64,000 bases of DNA from Deminuibacter soli (GTDB taxonomy: Bacteria; Bacteroidota; Bacteroidia; Chitinophagales; Chitinophagaceae): NCBI RefSeq assembly GCF_003412455.1, contig NZ_QTJU01000003.1, positions 1 through 64,000 on the forward strand, given 5' to 3'. The position numbers were made by a program, and so were the translations under genes. Every line of letters starts with the position of its first letter. Positions within the stretch are counted from its first letter, which is position 1. The notes under the pieces were generated by a model. The model was not told the DNA's origin. It searched no databases and was given only the letters and a program-made list of their open reading frames with translations. Of this stretch, positions 17,257-26,273 are shown in pieces.

Positions 17257-17633
17257 ATTTTTGATTAATACTAGCATCATCATAGATGTGTTTGATGGGA
17301 ACAATGACATTGCGGAGAAAATCAATAAACTGGGTGGATTCTATATATCGTCCATCGTACTCGGGAAATTGTACATTGGTATTAATCGAGTAGACAATAA
17401 GACCAAGCACTTGAAAAAGCTGAATGATTTTTACAACTTTGTTCAGTATGGGAAATCGACAGTGATACCGCTAAATGGCATGGAGAAATTGTTGCCATAC
17501 TTTATAAAAAAGGCAAACCCATTCCATTAAATGATATTTGGATTGCAGCAACTGTCTTGCAACACGATCTTACATTAATTCACGCGATAAGCATTTTAAA
17601 GAGATAGAAGGTTTAAAGCTGAAAAGTTGGTAG
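17243..17633 (+). pseudogene. Decayed PIN toxin gene
   Basis: It begins MTGSKFLINTSIIIDVFDGN and runs in frame to about 17,530 (KKANPFH), then changes frame. Remains of the C-terminal half are visible as DIWIAATVLQHD, and RDKHFKEIEGLKLKSW before TAG at 17,631. The first catalytic Asp of the intact homologue is Asn here (LINTS). It overlaps the antitoxin relic as in the intact pair. Confidence 0.8.
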
Positions 17634-17654
17634 CCTCAATATTGATTATATTTA

Positions 17655-17695
17655 AACAGCATTTGTACCCGAACGGGTAAAATGCTGTTTTTTTA
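17655..17695 (+). terminator. Terminator after the decayed toxin-antitoxin pair
   Basis: AACAGCATTT...AAATGCTGTT stem followed by T residues, in the same position as the terminator at 12,920. Confidence 0.7.
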
Positions 17696-17726
17696 TGTCT
17701 ACATGGGGGCAGGTTATAAGTTCTTT

Positions 17727-18216
17727 AACACCATCATCGACCACTACGAACCTGTGGTGATGAGTGCTACAGATTACTATCCTTTTGGCATGGAGATGCC
17801 AGGCAGGGTGTATAGTGGTAGTAAGTAGTAAGTGCAGGTATGGGTTTAATGGGCAGGGAAAGTCTGATGAAATTGCGGCTAATACTACTACAGCTGAGTT
17901 TTGGCAGTATGATGCAAGACTTGGCAGGAGATGGAATACAGATCCTGTTCCAAAGTCAATGATAAGTCCATATGCAGCACTTGGAAATAATCCAATAACT
18001 TATGTTGATCCGTTAGGCAATGATTGGTATGAACAACGACTTTGGTTAAAAAAAAGGGATATTTACTTTCAGGAAATAGACAAGGAAGTTTTTTCGGATG
18101 GAGATACAGAAAATAGAGATAATAGAATGATTAGCATTGATAAAAAGGCATCTTTTGTTAATGAGCGAATTCGGGAATTGATCAATAAAGCTAAAGTTGT
18201 TTCCAGGCATAAATAA
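17727..18216 (+). pseudogene. Orphan RHS tip cassette 5, short unknown tip, broken
   Basis: The leader is cut to TATAAGTTCTTT at 17,715 and joins the seam in the middle (ACCATCATCGACC). A short duplication (GTAGTAAGTAGTAAGT near 17,817) breaks the core frame. After it the frame reads YGFNGQGKSDEIAANTTTAE to YVDPLGND, very close to cassette 2. The tip is only about 65 residues (WYEQRLWLKKRDIYFQEIDK and later NERIRELINKAK), charged and helical, with no family I recognise. No immunity gene follows. Confidence 0.7.
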
Positions 18217-18320
18217 GGAAGGCGTGGGTATCTGCACAACTATCTTAATAAAAAAACAATGTACGATTGTATGTTTTTTCGTTATTTGCACCCTCAACTT
18301 AACTTAAAAGACAATACTTT

Positions 18321-19412
18321 ATGGGGATGCGAATGGCCCTTTTGCTGATTCTCGGTTTGGTAGGATTTGCTGTGCCTCTGACCGCACAGTTTACATACAC
18401 TATCAAGGCCGACAGTGTAAAAATTACCAATGAAAACTGCAGTGCGGAGCTGATTATTGAAAATAGCACCAAAAATGTGGAAGGTTTTCTATTCAACTAC
18501 GGCAAAGGCAGAACCCGTTTCAGGGATGCAGGTGAATTATACCAACCAAAGGAAGATCAGCGGCTGAGTACCAATAACAGCCCGTCTTTTTATACCGAAA
18601 CCTTAACCAGCGGTGTATTACACTTTGTAAATGCTTCAAACGATATCCTGGCAGATGGGTCTGATCCCGGCATGAGTTATTTTAACTACGTGAAATTCCG
18701 GGCACAAAATAACAGGGGAGCAGGCTTGCAGCTGGTACCTGCTGTTAATGGCATACAGCTTCCTTATGCTTTTGATTTCAATGCCACTACAGATGGGGCC
18801 AACTCTTTGAAAATTATAGGTGACGGCGGCAATGGTTATCATGTAATCTCCTCCTGCGGCAGCCCGTCCGGCGGAGCATGGGGGCTGGCGATACAAATGA
18901 GTTCTAATGGCGTGCCTATGGATCGTGGGGCAGATGTAATACGAATAAACACAGACAAGAGTTTGTATTTACCGCAGATAGGCGCGGGGTACCTGGTGGC
19001 AGATGCTTCGGGTAGAATTTCCACCGTATCATCCCTGCAGAAGACCAATGCCAGCCTGGTGTCTGCACCAATGGTAACCAGTGGTTCTTATTCACCAACA
19101 ATCCTGTCGGGTAGCAATATTGCCAGCTCATCTGTTTTGGAAGCAACCTATACACAAATAGGTAACATGGTACATGTAGCGCTGCGTGTAAATATTGCTG
19201 TTACTTCGACCAATGCCCAAACGGTGTTCGCTTTCAGTTTACCCACTACACCAATTGCCGGCTCAGGTACAGGAGTAATTACAGGCGATCCATCTGTTAG
19301 CCTGAGCGGTGGTATGGTTGTAGCGTCGGATGGCTCAGCCGCACAAGCCATGTTTACGGCCAATAATACTACAGCTAAAACTTTTTGTATTTTGTTTGAT
19401 TACGCTATGTAG
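18321..19412 (+). CDS. Secreted fibre-like protein
   Basis: A 363-residue protein with a signal peptide (MALLLILGLVGFAVPLTA, cleavage before QF). The first 60 or so mature residues (TIKADSVKITNENCSAELII) are clearly related to the minus-strand protein at 19,672-20,229. The middle is Gly/Asn/Ser-rich and beta-like, and the C-terminus (YTQIGNMVHVALRVNIAVTS) resembles beta-rich phage tail-fibre ends. It is first in the cluster of fibre-like proteins. A surface or secreted structural role is likely, but no enzyme motif is visible. Confidence 0.7.
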   Translation: MGMRMALLLILGLVGFAVPLTAQFTYTIKADSVKITNENCSAELIIENSTKNVEGFLFNYGKGRTRFRDAGELYQPKEDQRLSTNNSPSFYTETLTSGVLHFVNASNDILADGSDPGMSYFNYVKFRAQNNRGAGLQLVPAVNGIQLPYAFDFNATTDGANSLKIIGDGGNGYHVISSCGSPSGGAWGLAIQMSSNGVPMDRGADVIRINTDKSLYLPQIGAGYLVADASGRISTVSSLQKTNASLVSAPMVTSGSYSPTILSGSNIASSSVLEATYTQIGNMVHVALRVNIAVTSTNAQTVFAFSLPTTPIAGSGTGVITGDPSVSLSGGMVVASDGSAAQAMFTANNTTAKTFCILFDYAM

Positions 19413-19457
19413 CACAAAAGGCATATTGTTGCTTGCTTCTGATCAATTAGCAAAAAT

Positions 19458-19506
19458 AAAAGTCATAATTCCATCCCTTGTTCTTCGGGATGGAATTATG
19501 ACTTTT
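19458..19506. terminator. Bidirectional terminator with perfect 20-bp stem
   Basis: Arms 19,458-19,477 and 19,487-19,506 are perfectly complementary with a 9-nt loop. The outer ends are AAAA and TTTT, so it can end transcription from both the plus-strand gene and the convergent minus-strand genes. Confidence 0.85.
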
Positions 19507-19671
19507 GTAATAATATGACAAGACTACCACAAAGTGCTATGGCAGATACCACAAATAAATTGCATTAACAACATGTAGTTGAACGGAGGCTCACGATTTT
19601 ACTGCATTCAGGCAACAGCACAATACAACAGCCGACAATCCAATACAATTATATTTCATTGTAATAATTTA

Positions 19672-20229
19672 TTAAGGCATCTTCTTCTTTAAATCCGCCA
19701 CTTCCTGCTGAAGGGTCGCCACTTTCTGGTCTTCTTCCTGCAGGGCTTTTACCAATACAGCTACCATGTCTAAATAATTTACTGCTTTATAGGCGGTAGA
19801 ATCATTGTTGATGTAGTTTTTCTGTTCAGTAACCAATAAGGGAAACTGTTGCTCTACTTCCTGGGCAATCAGGCCTGTACGTGTTGCCTTGCTTTCCTGG
19901 GTATATTTGTAACTAAAATCAATTACGCTAAGGCGAAGTAATTTATCAAGTGCAGGTTGCTCAGGCGTTACATTTTCCTTGAGCCTGATATCAGACAGGC
20001 AATAGACCGGATAAGGCAATATGATTGTAGTACCATTGCGTTCGTTTTTATAGTTGAACAAATAGCCCGTTACATCTTTAGTGCTGTTGTTTAATAATAA
20101 TGCGATTTTATGATTGTTGTTAACAATTTTTATACTGTCAGCCTTGGTCTTACAGGTAAACTGGGCTGCGGCGCCCAGGTGCATTGCGCTTAAGGCAATT
20201 GCGGCTGTCCATTTAAAAGAGTATTTCAT
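19672..20229 (-). CDS. Secreted protein with S74-type (tail-fibre chaperone) C-terminus
   Basis: A 185-residue protein with a signal peptide (IALSAMHLGAAA before QF). After a domain shared with the 18,321 protein (TCKTKADSIKIVNNNHKIAL) comes SDIRLKENV, the start signature of the peptidase S74 intramolecular chaperone domain, then LIAQEVEQQFPLLV and a final coiled coil (LQEEDQKVATLQQEVADLKK). S74 domains trimerise phage fibres and then cut themselves off. Here the fibre part is very short. The downstream order in the operon is the 20,260 gene, then this one. Confidence 0.75.
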   Translation of the reverse strand: MKYSFKWTAAIALSAMHLGAAAQFTCKTKADSIKIVNNNHKIALLLNNSTKDVTGYLFNYKNERNGTTIILPYPVYCLSDIRLKENVTPEQPALDKLLRLSVIDFSYKYTQESKATRTGLIAQEVEQQFPLLVTEQKNYINNDSTAYKAVNYLDMVAVLVKALQEEDQKVATLQQEVADLKKKMP

Positions 20230-20259
20230 ATACAGAATTGATAAGTTCGTTAATTGTTA

Positions 20260-20616
20260 TTACCGGGCAGACTGCTCTTTGGCAGCTGTCAGTTTTATGT
20301 CATATATGTCTTCAGGCTTTATCAAAACCCATTTGCTGGTATAAGCCAGGTTGCCCACACCTGCTACTGTATTGCCATTCGGTAATTTGTATGATTTGGT
20401 AATGATAAATCCGTCTACCCAGCTCAGGAACTGGTCGGTATCACCCCTGGCAAAAAGCACAATACGGGCTTTGGCTGTATCACTTACCAGGGTTAGCTTA
20501 AGGTCTACGGTTTGTTGCAGACTGTCGGTACCTGTACTGCTTTTTTTCGAAAACTGGGCCCGCAGGCAAATAGGGAGTAATAGTAATGCAATACCTGCTA
20601 TACTGATTTTTTTCAT
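20260..20616 (-). CDS. Small secreted protein, unknown
   Basis: A 118-residue protein with a signal peptide (IAGIALLLLPICLRA before QF). The mature part (DLKLTLVSDTAKARIVLFAR, then LSWVDGFIITKSYKL) looks beta-rich. No family is recognised. It is directly upstream of the S74-type gene with a 30-bp gap, so the two are likely one transcript. Confidence 0.65.
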   Translation of the reverse strand: MKKISIAGIALLLLPICLRAQFSKKSSTGTDSLQQTVDLKLTLVSDTAKARIVLFARGDTDQFLSWVDGFIITKSYKLPNGNTVAGVGNLAYTSKWVLIKPEDIYDIKLTAAKEQSAR

Positions 20617-21090
20617 ACATGTATCGGGTGAAATAATTTCGAAAAGGGTTTGCCGGAAGGAAAGCCTTCATACGGGCAGGGCGGCAGGCAAATTTTAGAA
20701 ATAACCAATAGAATATACATAAGGCAGGTTGAGGTTGAAAATTTTGTAAATAAAATGAATAATTCAATAACACAAAAAGAAAATGTGAATTAAGGCTTTT
20801 TATTATTATGCGCACAGGCTTTGCTTTCTTGGTTGTGCTAACGGTAATGGTTCTTTTATAAAAAGAACGGCTTGTTTTCTTTTTTTGTAAGGAAAAGCAT
20901 TTATTTGTAGATAATTCAACCTAAATCACATGAAGTCCCTGCTTTTCGCTCCCTATCTTAATATCATAAACCGGCACCCATTGCTCATCCTATCATTAAG
21001 TAATACTGTGTTTTACCAATAGTTGTGCTGGCAGAAATAACAATAGCTGTTACATCCAAATTTTTATAATAGATCGTTTAATCAATACCA
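20617..21090. other. Divergent intergenic region
   Basis: About 470 bp between divergently transcribed secreted-protein genes. It must hold promoters for both sides. I could not place a convincing TAnnTTTG motif, and I see no RNA gene. Confidence 0.4.
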
Positions 21091-22593
21091 ATGAATGCAA
21101 AAATTATATTTTGTTGCGTGCTCGCTTGTGTGATGATTTGTAAGGCGAAGGCCCAGTGGATCGGTTACCCTCCTGGCTCTGATACCAGTAAAGCCTGGCG
21201 TACCGGGGATGTGGTAATAGGCGGCGCAGCGCCGCAAAATGCAAAACTTACCGTTACAGGCAACATCGTACAAACGTCCAATAACAATTACTTCAACACC
21301 GCTCGTTTATATATGCAGTCCCCTGGGGCTATACCGGCAAATGGTCAAACTTATGCAACTTTTGCTGGTAACACCTTCTGGAACAATGACAGCGCCAAAT
21401 GGCAGATCGCCAACAGTGATCTTACCCATTTCGGTATGATGCGTTTCAGTGCTACCGGGATCAACTTTTACACACAAACGGCCGCCACAAGTGCACAATG
21501 GCTCACAGAAACAGACCTCGCTTCTATGCTGGCCCTTACCATGCAGCGTGGCGGAAATGTAGGCATAGGTGTTCCGGTATCGCAGGCCAAATTGCATGTA
21601 GGCGGAAACGGATCGCCCATTGATACTATCGCTCAATTATCTGCCAATATGGTTATACAAGCCAGTACCGGCGGGCGCACTACCGATCGCGGGGCACAAC
21701 TGGAATTTGTATTGCCTTCTTACTCAAACGGCACCAATTTCTGGGGACAAGGGCGTATTATCACGGTAGCCGGAGATAATATTCATGGCAATGCAGTTGG
21801 TAAAATGATCATCGGCACAAGGCGCAAGTTTAACAAGCTGGGCACCGGTTCCGACTGGTACTATGGCGATGATATTGTGATAGATGGCAAAGGTAACATA
21901 GGCATAGGTACCTTAACACCGTCTAAAAAATTCACGATGGCTTACAGCGGTACACAGTTGAATTCAACTACTCCTATAACCAGCGAGATGGTTGTGCAGG
22001 CAAGTACTGCAACCAGGAGTGTGGATACGGGTGTTGCATTGGAATTTGTGTTGCCGGCAAATACAGATGGTACTAACCTGTATGGGCATGCCCGCATTTT
22101 TGCACAGGCAGCCAATAATACCAACGGCAACGCAGCCGGTAAGCTGGTGCTGGGTACACGCAGGAAGTATGATAAAATAGGTGCCGGCAGTTTGTGGTAT
22201 TATGGTGATGACATCACTATAGATGAAACAGGCAACGTAGGTATCGGTACCCTGAAACCGACGGGTAAACTTGCTGTGAACGGCATCCTATTGGCCAAAC
22301 AGGTAAAAGTATCGCAAAGCGCTGCTAACTGGCCTGACTATGTGTTTACACCCGGCTATCAGTTGCCTTCGCTTGACAGTGTAGCCCAATATATCAGTGA
22401 AAACAAGCACCTCCCCGAAATGCCTGATGCAAAAGAAGTCGAGACGAATGGTCAGGATGTTGGCAAGGTTCAGCAGCTGATGCTGAAAAAAATGGAGGAG
22501 ATGACCTTGTACATGATTGATATGCAAAAAAGGATAGACAGGCTGGAAAATGAAAACAGGGAATTAAAAGCCAAATCCAATAACCAACATTAA
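21091..22593 (+). CDS. Secreted fibre-like protein with GNIGIGT repeats
   Basis: A 500-residue protein with a signal peptide (IIFCCVLACVMICKAKA). The middle repeats a module twice: GRTTDRGAQLEFVLPSYSNG and the corresponding RSVDTGVALEFVLPANTDG, each ending in WYYGDDI...GNIGIGTL or GNVGIGTL. The C-terminal 110 residues (VKVSQSAANWPDYVFTPGYQ, HLPEMPDAKE, then a coiled coil LMLKKMEEMTLYMID) are shared with the genes at 22,872 and 24,248. This resembles phage tail-fibre shafts with a trimerising tail. A cell-surface fibre is a fair inference. The paralogue at 24,248 has the same domain order. Confidence 0.75.
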   Translation: MNAKIIFCCVLACVMICKAKAQWIGYPPGSDTSKAWRTGDVVIGGAAPQNAKLTVTGNIVQTSNNNYFNTARLYMQSPGAIPANGQTYATFAGNTFWNNDSAKWQIANSDLTHFGMMRFSATGINFYTQTAATSAQWLTETDLASMLALTMQRGGNVGIGVPVSQAKLHVGGNGSPIDTIAQLSANMVIQASTGGRTTDRGAQLEFVLPSYSNGTNFWGQGRIITVAGDNIHGNAVGKMIIGTRRKFNKLGTGSDWYYGDDIVIDGKGNIGIGTLTPSKKFTMAYSGTQLNSTTPITSEMVVQASTATRSVDTGVALEFVLPANTDGTNLYGHARIFAQAANNTNGNAAGKLVLGTRRKYDKIGAGSLWYYGDDITIDETGNVGIGTLKPTGKLAVNGILLAKQVKVSQSAANWPDYVFTPGYQLPSLDSVAQYISENKHLPEMPDAKEVETNGQDVGKVQQLMLKKMEEMTLYMIDMQKRIDRLENENRELKAKSNNQH

Positions 22594-22617
22594 TCATTCA
22601 ATAAGACTGACCGATTA

Positions 22618-22800
22618 TGCCAGTAAATAAAAGCATACGGGGAATACTGCCGCTAGCTTGCTTAACGCTTGCTTTCTCAGCTGCCAGGGCGCAAACCTAA
22701 TGGCCGAGTAATACCGAAAATTCTGATACCGCTGCTATCTGGCATACCGGCAGGGTGATGGGTATTCTGAAAGAAACGAAGCTTCAATATAAACGTCTCT
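22618..22800 (+). pseudogene. Remnant of a further fibre-like paralogue
   Basis: It starts MPVNKSIRGILPLACLTLAF with a normal signal peptide ending SAARAQ, then has TAA where the paralogues have AQW. The following frame reads WPSNTENSDTAAIWHTGRVM, close to the mature N-termini of the neighbours. Nothing recognisable follows. It is a truncated tandem copy. Confidence 0.7.
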
Positions 22801-22871
22801 AACCCTTTTGTATGGCATTTCCAGATAATTGATATTATCCGGAAATTTAATAATAATAACAAGTTTTTGAA

Positions 22872-24230
22872 ATGAGAAAGCTGACAGCCCTAACCGTAGC
22901 ATTGTTTTTAGCACATGCTGCTGGCGCACAATGGTCATCTGCAACCGGCGGCACCAATGCAGACCCTATCTGGCACATAGGAACCGTGGGTATTAATAAT
23001 AATACACCTCTTGCGCCACTGGATGTGGGCAACACACAAACGCAGAAAGTAACGGCCGTTTTAAGCAGGTTGCTGGAAGGGACCGGAACAGATATGGGCA
23101 CCTGCCTGGATATATTCAGCGGAGCTACACTGCCCGTAAATACATCTTCTTTCTCCCTGGAGCACCGTTTTTATGGTCTCGTAAACAGCGCAGTAATATT
23201 TAACAGGGGAGCCGACAGAACCGGTGGATACCTTACATTCGCCACTAACGATGGTACTGAAAAAATGCGCCTGGATAAGGATGGCAGGATGGGGCTGGGT
23301 ACCACGGCTCCCAGGGCTCAGTTGCATGTATATGCCGCTTCTGCAGCCAATACCTGGACTGGACGTGCCATGTTTGGCAATGAAGTAGCTTCTCCCTTTA
23401 TAGGTAGTTATGGCACTATACCGGTGGTGGGTTCGGTAGATGCGTCTTCCAACTTTCAAAAGCTTTATCTCAACACCGTGAATGGCGTAGCAGGTGCCGA
23501 AGTAGTGGCCAACAAATTGGGTGTGGGTATTGCAAATCCTTCTTCTACTTTACACGTAGCGGGACCAACTACACTTGCAGGTACTTTACTGGTAACTGAT
23601 GTTGCAACAATTGCGTCTCTTAACACCGGAACTGATGTAAGGGTGGGCGGTAAATTACAAGTGGTAAACAATATACAGCTGGGGGGACAGATGTTTTGGG
23701 ATAATCCCCAGTACCGGGCAATTCAGCTTGCCAAACATCCGGACGGTACCAGTTACCTGGTACAGTTTACCAATACGATGACCAGCAGCCAGGGTAATGC
23801 CAATGGTGGATTTGATTTCTCCGATTACCAGGGTACTTCCATTATGCGCATGGCAAATTATAATGTAGGTATCGGCACTACCAATCCAACAGCCAAGCTG
23901 TCTGTGAACGGCACCGTACTGGCCAAACAAATTAAAGTATCCCAAAGCGCCGCCAGCTGGCCCGACTATGTGTTTGCCCCCGGTTACCAGCTGCCTTCTT
24001 TGGACAGCGTAGCGCAATACATCACCGATAACAAACACCTGCCCGAAATGCCTGCTGCCAAAGAGATAGAAACCAATGGCCAGGATGTAGGCGATATACA
24101 AAAACTGATGCTCAAAAAAATGGAAGAAATGACGCTGTACATGATTGAACTGAAGAAGAAAAATGAGCAATTGGAACAGCGGAATGAACAACTTGCAAAG
24201 CGTGTAGAACAATTGGAGAAAAACAAATAA
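22872..24230 (+). CDS. Secreted fibre-like protein, second paralogue
   Basis: A 452-residue protein with a signal peptide (LTVALFLAHAAGA before QW). It keeps the GIGT-type repeats (MGLGTTAPRAQLHVY, LGVGIANPSSTLHVA, VGIGTTNPTAKLSVNG) and the shared C-terminal tail (SWPDYVFAPGYQLPSLDSVA, KHLPEMPAAKE) with a longer coiled coil (LKKKNEQLEQRNEQLAKRVE). The middle differs from the other two, so the family varies its shaft and keeps its tail. Confidence 0.75.
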   Translation: MRKLTALTVALFLAHAAGAQWSSATGGTNADPIWHIGTVGINNNTPLAPLDVGNTQTQKVTAVLSRLLEGTGTDMGTCLDIFSGATLPVNTSSFSLEHRFYGLVNSAVIFNRGADRTGGYLTFATNDGTEKMRLDKDGRMGLGTTAPRAQLHVYAASAANTWTGRAMFGNEVASPFIGSYGTIPVVGSVDASSNFQKLYLNTVNGVAGAEVVANKLGVGIANPSSTLHVAGPTTLAGTLLVTDVATIASLNTGTDVRVGGKLQVVNNIQLGGQMFWDNPQYRAIQLAKHPDGTSYLVQFTNTMTSSQGNANGGFDFSDYQGTSIMRMANYNVGIGTTNPTAKLSVNGTVLAKQIKVSQSAASWPDYVFAPGYQLPSLDSVAQYITDNKHLPEMPAAKEIETNGQDVGDIQKLMLKKMEEMTLYMIELKKKNEQLEQRNEQLAKRVEQLEKNK

Positions 24231-24247
24231 CGCAACCCTATTTGAAC

Positions 24248-25744
24248 ATGAAGAAACTAAAAATCATTCTCGCCCTGCTGTTAATGGTGGCATCTGCCTC
24301 CGCGCAATGGCAGGTAAATACTACGCCCGCCAATGCAGATACAGCTTTTACCTGGCACTCGGGTGCAGTCGGTATTGGGGGCTCCCAGTATTTGAATGCC
24401 AAATTAACCGTGGCCGGTCCAATTGTTCAAACTACCAATGCTTATTTTAAAACTGCCAGGTTATTTGTGCAGTCACCGCCATCTATACCGCAGAATAATT
24501 TTACCACTGCGTTTATTTCGTCGGGCATATTCTGGAACAGTGACAGTATGAAATGGCAGATCAACGACAACGATCTTAACTCCATTGCCATGATGCGCGT
24601 GAACAATGGGGATATGAATTTTTATGTACGCCCCGGGCCTACCAACCCCGCACCTTTTCTTATAGAAGACAGTCTTACCGCAATGAATGTGATGACGCTG
24701 CGCCGGGGTGGCAGAGTGGGAATCGGTATCAGTAACCCTTTTGCAAAACTACATATCGTAGGTAACGGGGTTTCGATGGATACTACAGCGGTACTATCGG
24801 GCGATATGCTTATACAGGCCAATACAGGTGGACGTACGACTAACAGGGGGGCGCAACTGGAATTTGTATTGCCTGCTTATGCCTCTGGTACCAATCCCAT
24901 GGGACAGGCGCGCATCATTGCTGTTGCAGGAGACAATATACATGGCAGTGCTGTTGGTAAAATGATATTGGGCACCAGGAGACAATTCAATAAACTGGGA
25001 ACAGGCACCAACTGGTATTATGGTGATGACCTGGTAATTGATGGTAAAGGTAATATAGGCATAGGTACATCGACACCTGCAAAGAAATTTACAGTATCAT
25101 ACGCAGGCACGTTGCTTGACGCAAATGAGACGATAACCAGCGATGTGATTATACAAGGCAATACAGGGAGTAGAACTACAACACTGGGAGCGGCGCTGGA
25201 ATTTGTGTTGCCTGCCAATACCGATGGCACCAACCTGTATGGGCATGCGCGCATTACGGCCCTGCCAGCTAATGCGCTTACCGGAAATGCTGCGGGCAAA
25301 CTGGTATTAGGCACCAGGAGACAGTTCAATAAAGTGGGAGCAGGCACTAACTGGTACTATGGCGACGATATTGTGATTGATGGTGCCGGAAATGTAGGCA
25401 TCGGCACGCTTAATCCACAAGCAAAGTTTGCAGTAAACGGAACCATATTAACCAAACAGGTAAAAGTATCCCAAAGTGCCGCCAACTGGCCCGACTATGT
25501 ATTTGCCCCCGGTTACCAGCTGCCTTCTTTGGACAGCGTAGCGCAATACATCACCGATAACAAACACCTGCCCGAAATGCCTGCTGCCAAAGAGGTAGAA
25601 ACCAATGGCCAGGATGTAGGCGATATACAAAAACTGATGCTCAAAAAAATGGAAGAGATGACGCTGTATATGATTGAGCTGAAGAAGGAGAATGCTTCGC
25701 TTAAAAAGCGCGTGGAAGAATTGGAGCAGCGCAATGGAAAGTGA
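24248..25744 (+). CDS. Secreted fibre-like protein, third paralogue
   Basis: The ATG at 24,248 is used; the frame is open from a TTG two codons earlier. Signal peptide KIILALLLMVASASA before QW, then the same domain order as the 21,091 protein, with two LEFVLPA modules and WYYGDD...GNIGIGT ends. The C-terminal tail is almost identical in DNA to that of the 22,872 gene over about 220 bp (23,960-24,150 against 25,470-25,660), which points to gene conversion or recent duplication. It ends in EELEQRNGK. Confidence 0.75.
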   Translation: MKKLKIILALLLMVASASAQWQVNTTPANADTAFTWHSGAVGIGGSQYLNAKLTVAGPIVQTTNAYFKTARLFVQSPPSIPQNNFTTAFISSGIFWNSDSMKWQINDNDLNSIAMMRVNNGDMNFYVRPGPTNPAPFLIEDSLTAMNVMTLRRGGRVGIGISNPFAKLHIVGNGVSMDTTAVLSGDMLIQANTGGRTTNRGAQLEFVLPAYASGTNPMGQARIIAVAGDNIHGSAVGKMILGTRRQFNKLGTGTNWYYGDDLVIDGKGNIGIGTSTPAKKFTVSYAGTLLDANETITSDVIIQGNTGSRTTTLGAALEFVLPANTDGTNLYGHARITALPANALTGNAAGKLVLGTRRQFNKVGAGTNWYYGDDIVIDGAGNVGIGTLNPQAKFAVNGTILTKQVKVSQSAANWPDYVFAPGYQLPSLDSVAQYITDNKHLPEMPAAKEVETNGQDVGDIQKLMLKKMEEMTLYMIELKKENASLKKRVEELEQRNGK

Positions 25745-25789
25745 TAACACCCCAACTTCACTTTCCCTACCTTTGCGCAAAACTGCGTA

Positions 25790-26185
25790 ATGAAAGACTT
25801 TAAAAAATACTACATCCTTCCTGTACCGCCCGAGGAAGTGTATACGGCGCTGACCAACCCTGCTACCATTCAGCTGTGGACTGGTGAGCCAGCTGTGATG
25901 AGCACAGAGCCGGGATCGGAATTTTCGCTTTGGGAAGATAGCATTGTAGGCCGCAACATTGCTTTTGAAGAAGGCCGTAAAATTGTACAGCAGTGGTATT
26001 TTGAGGGGGAAGACGACGCTGCCGAATCTATCGTTACCATTTTACTGCACCCGCACAAAAAGGGCACCTCGGTGGAAGTACGCCATACAAATATACCCGA
26101 CAGCGCTTACGAAGACATTACTGAGGGCTGGGATCACAGCTATTTCGCCGCACTGGAAGAGTTTTATGAAGAAGAGGGAGAATAA
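25790..26185 (+). CDS. SRPBCC/AHSA1-type START domain protein
   Basis: A 131-residue protein: KKYYILPVPPEEVYTALTNP at the N-terminus, IQLWTGEPAVMSTEPGSEFS, a turn at IVGRN, and a C-terminal helix starting GWDHSYFAALEEFYEE. This is the typical AHSA1 (activator of Hsp90 ATPase) layout of a helix-grip fold with a hydrophobic cavity. The ligand is unknown. The gene is alone between the fibre cluster and the HAD gene. Confidence 0.85.
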   Translation: MKDFKKYYILPVPPEEVYTALTNPATIQLWTGEPAVMSTEPGSEFSLWEDSIVGRNIAFEEGRKIVQQWYFEGEDDAAESIVTILLHPHKKGTSVEVRHTNIPDSAYEDITEGWDHSYFAALEEFYEEEGE

Positions 26186-26273
26186 GGCCCCGGTTACTGT
26201 ATGGGCAACAGTTTCGTGCATATGTACAAAACCTTGTATTGACAGCCGGTAAGATTTTACTTAAATTCGAAGT

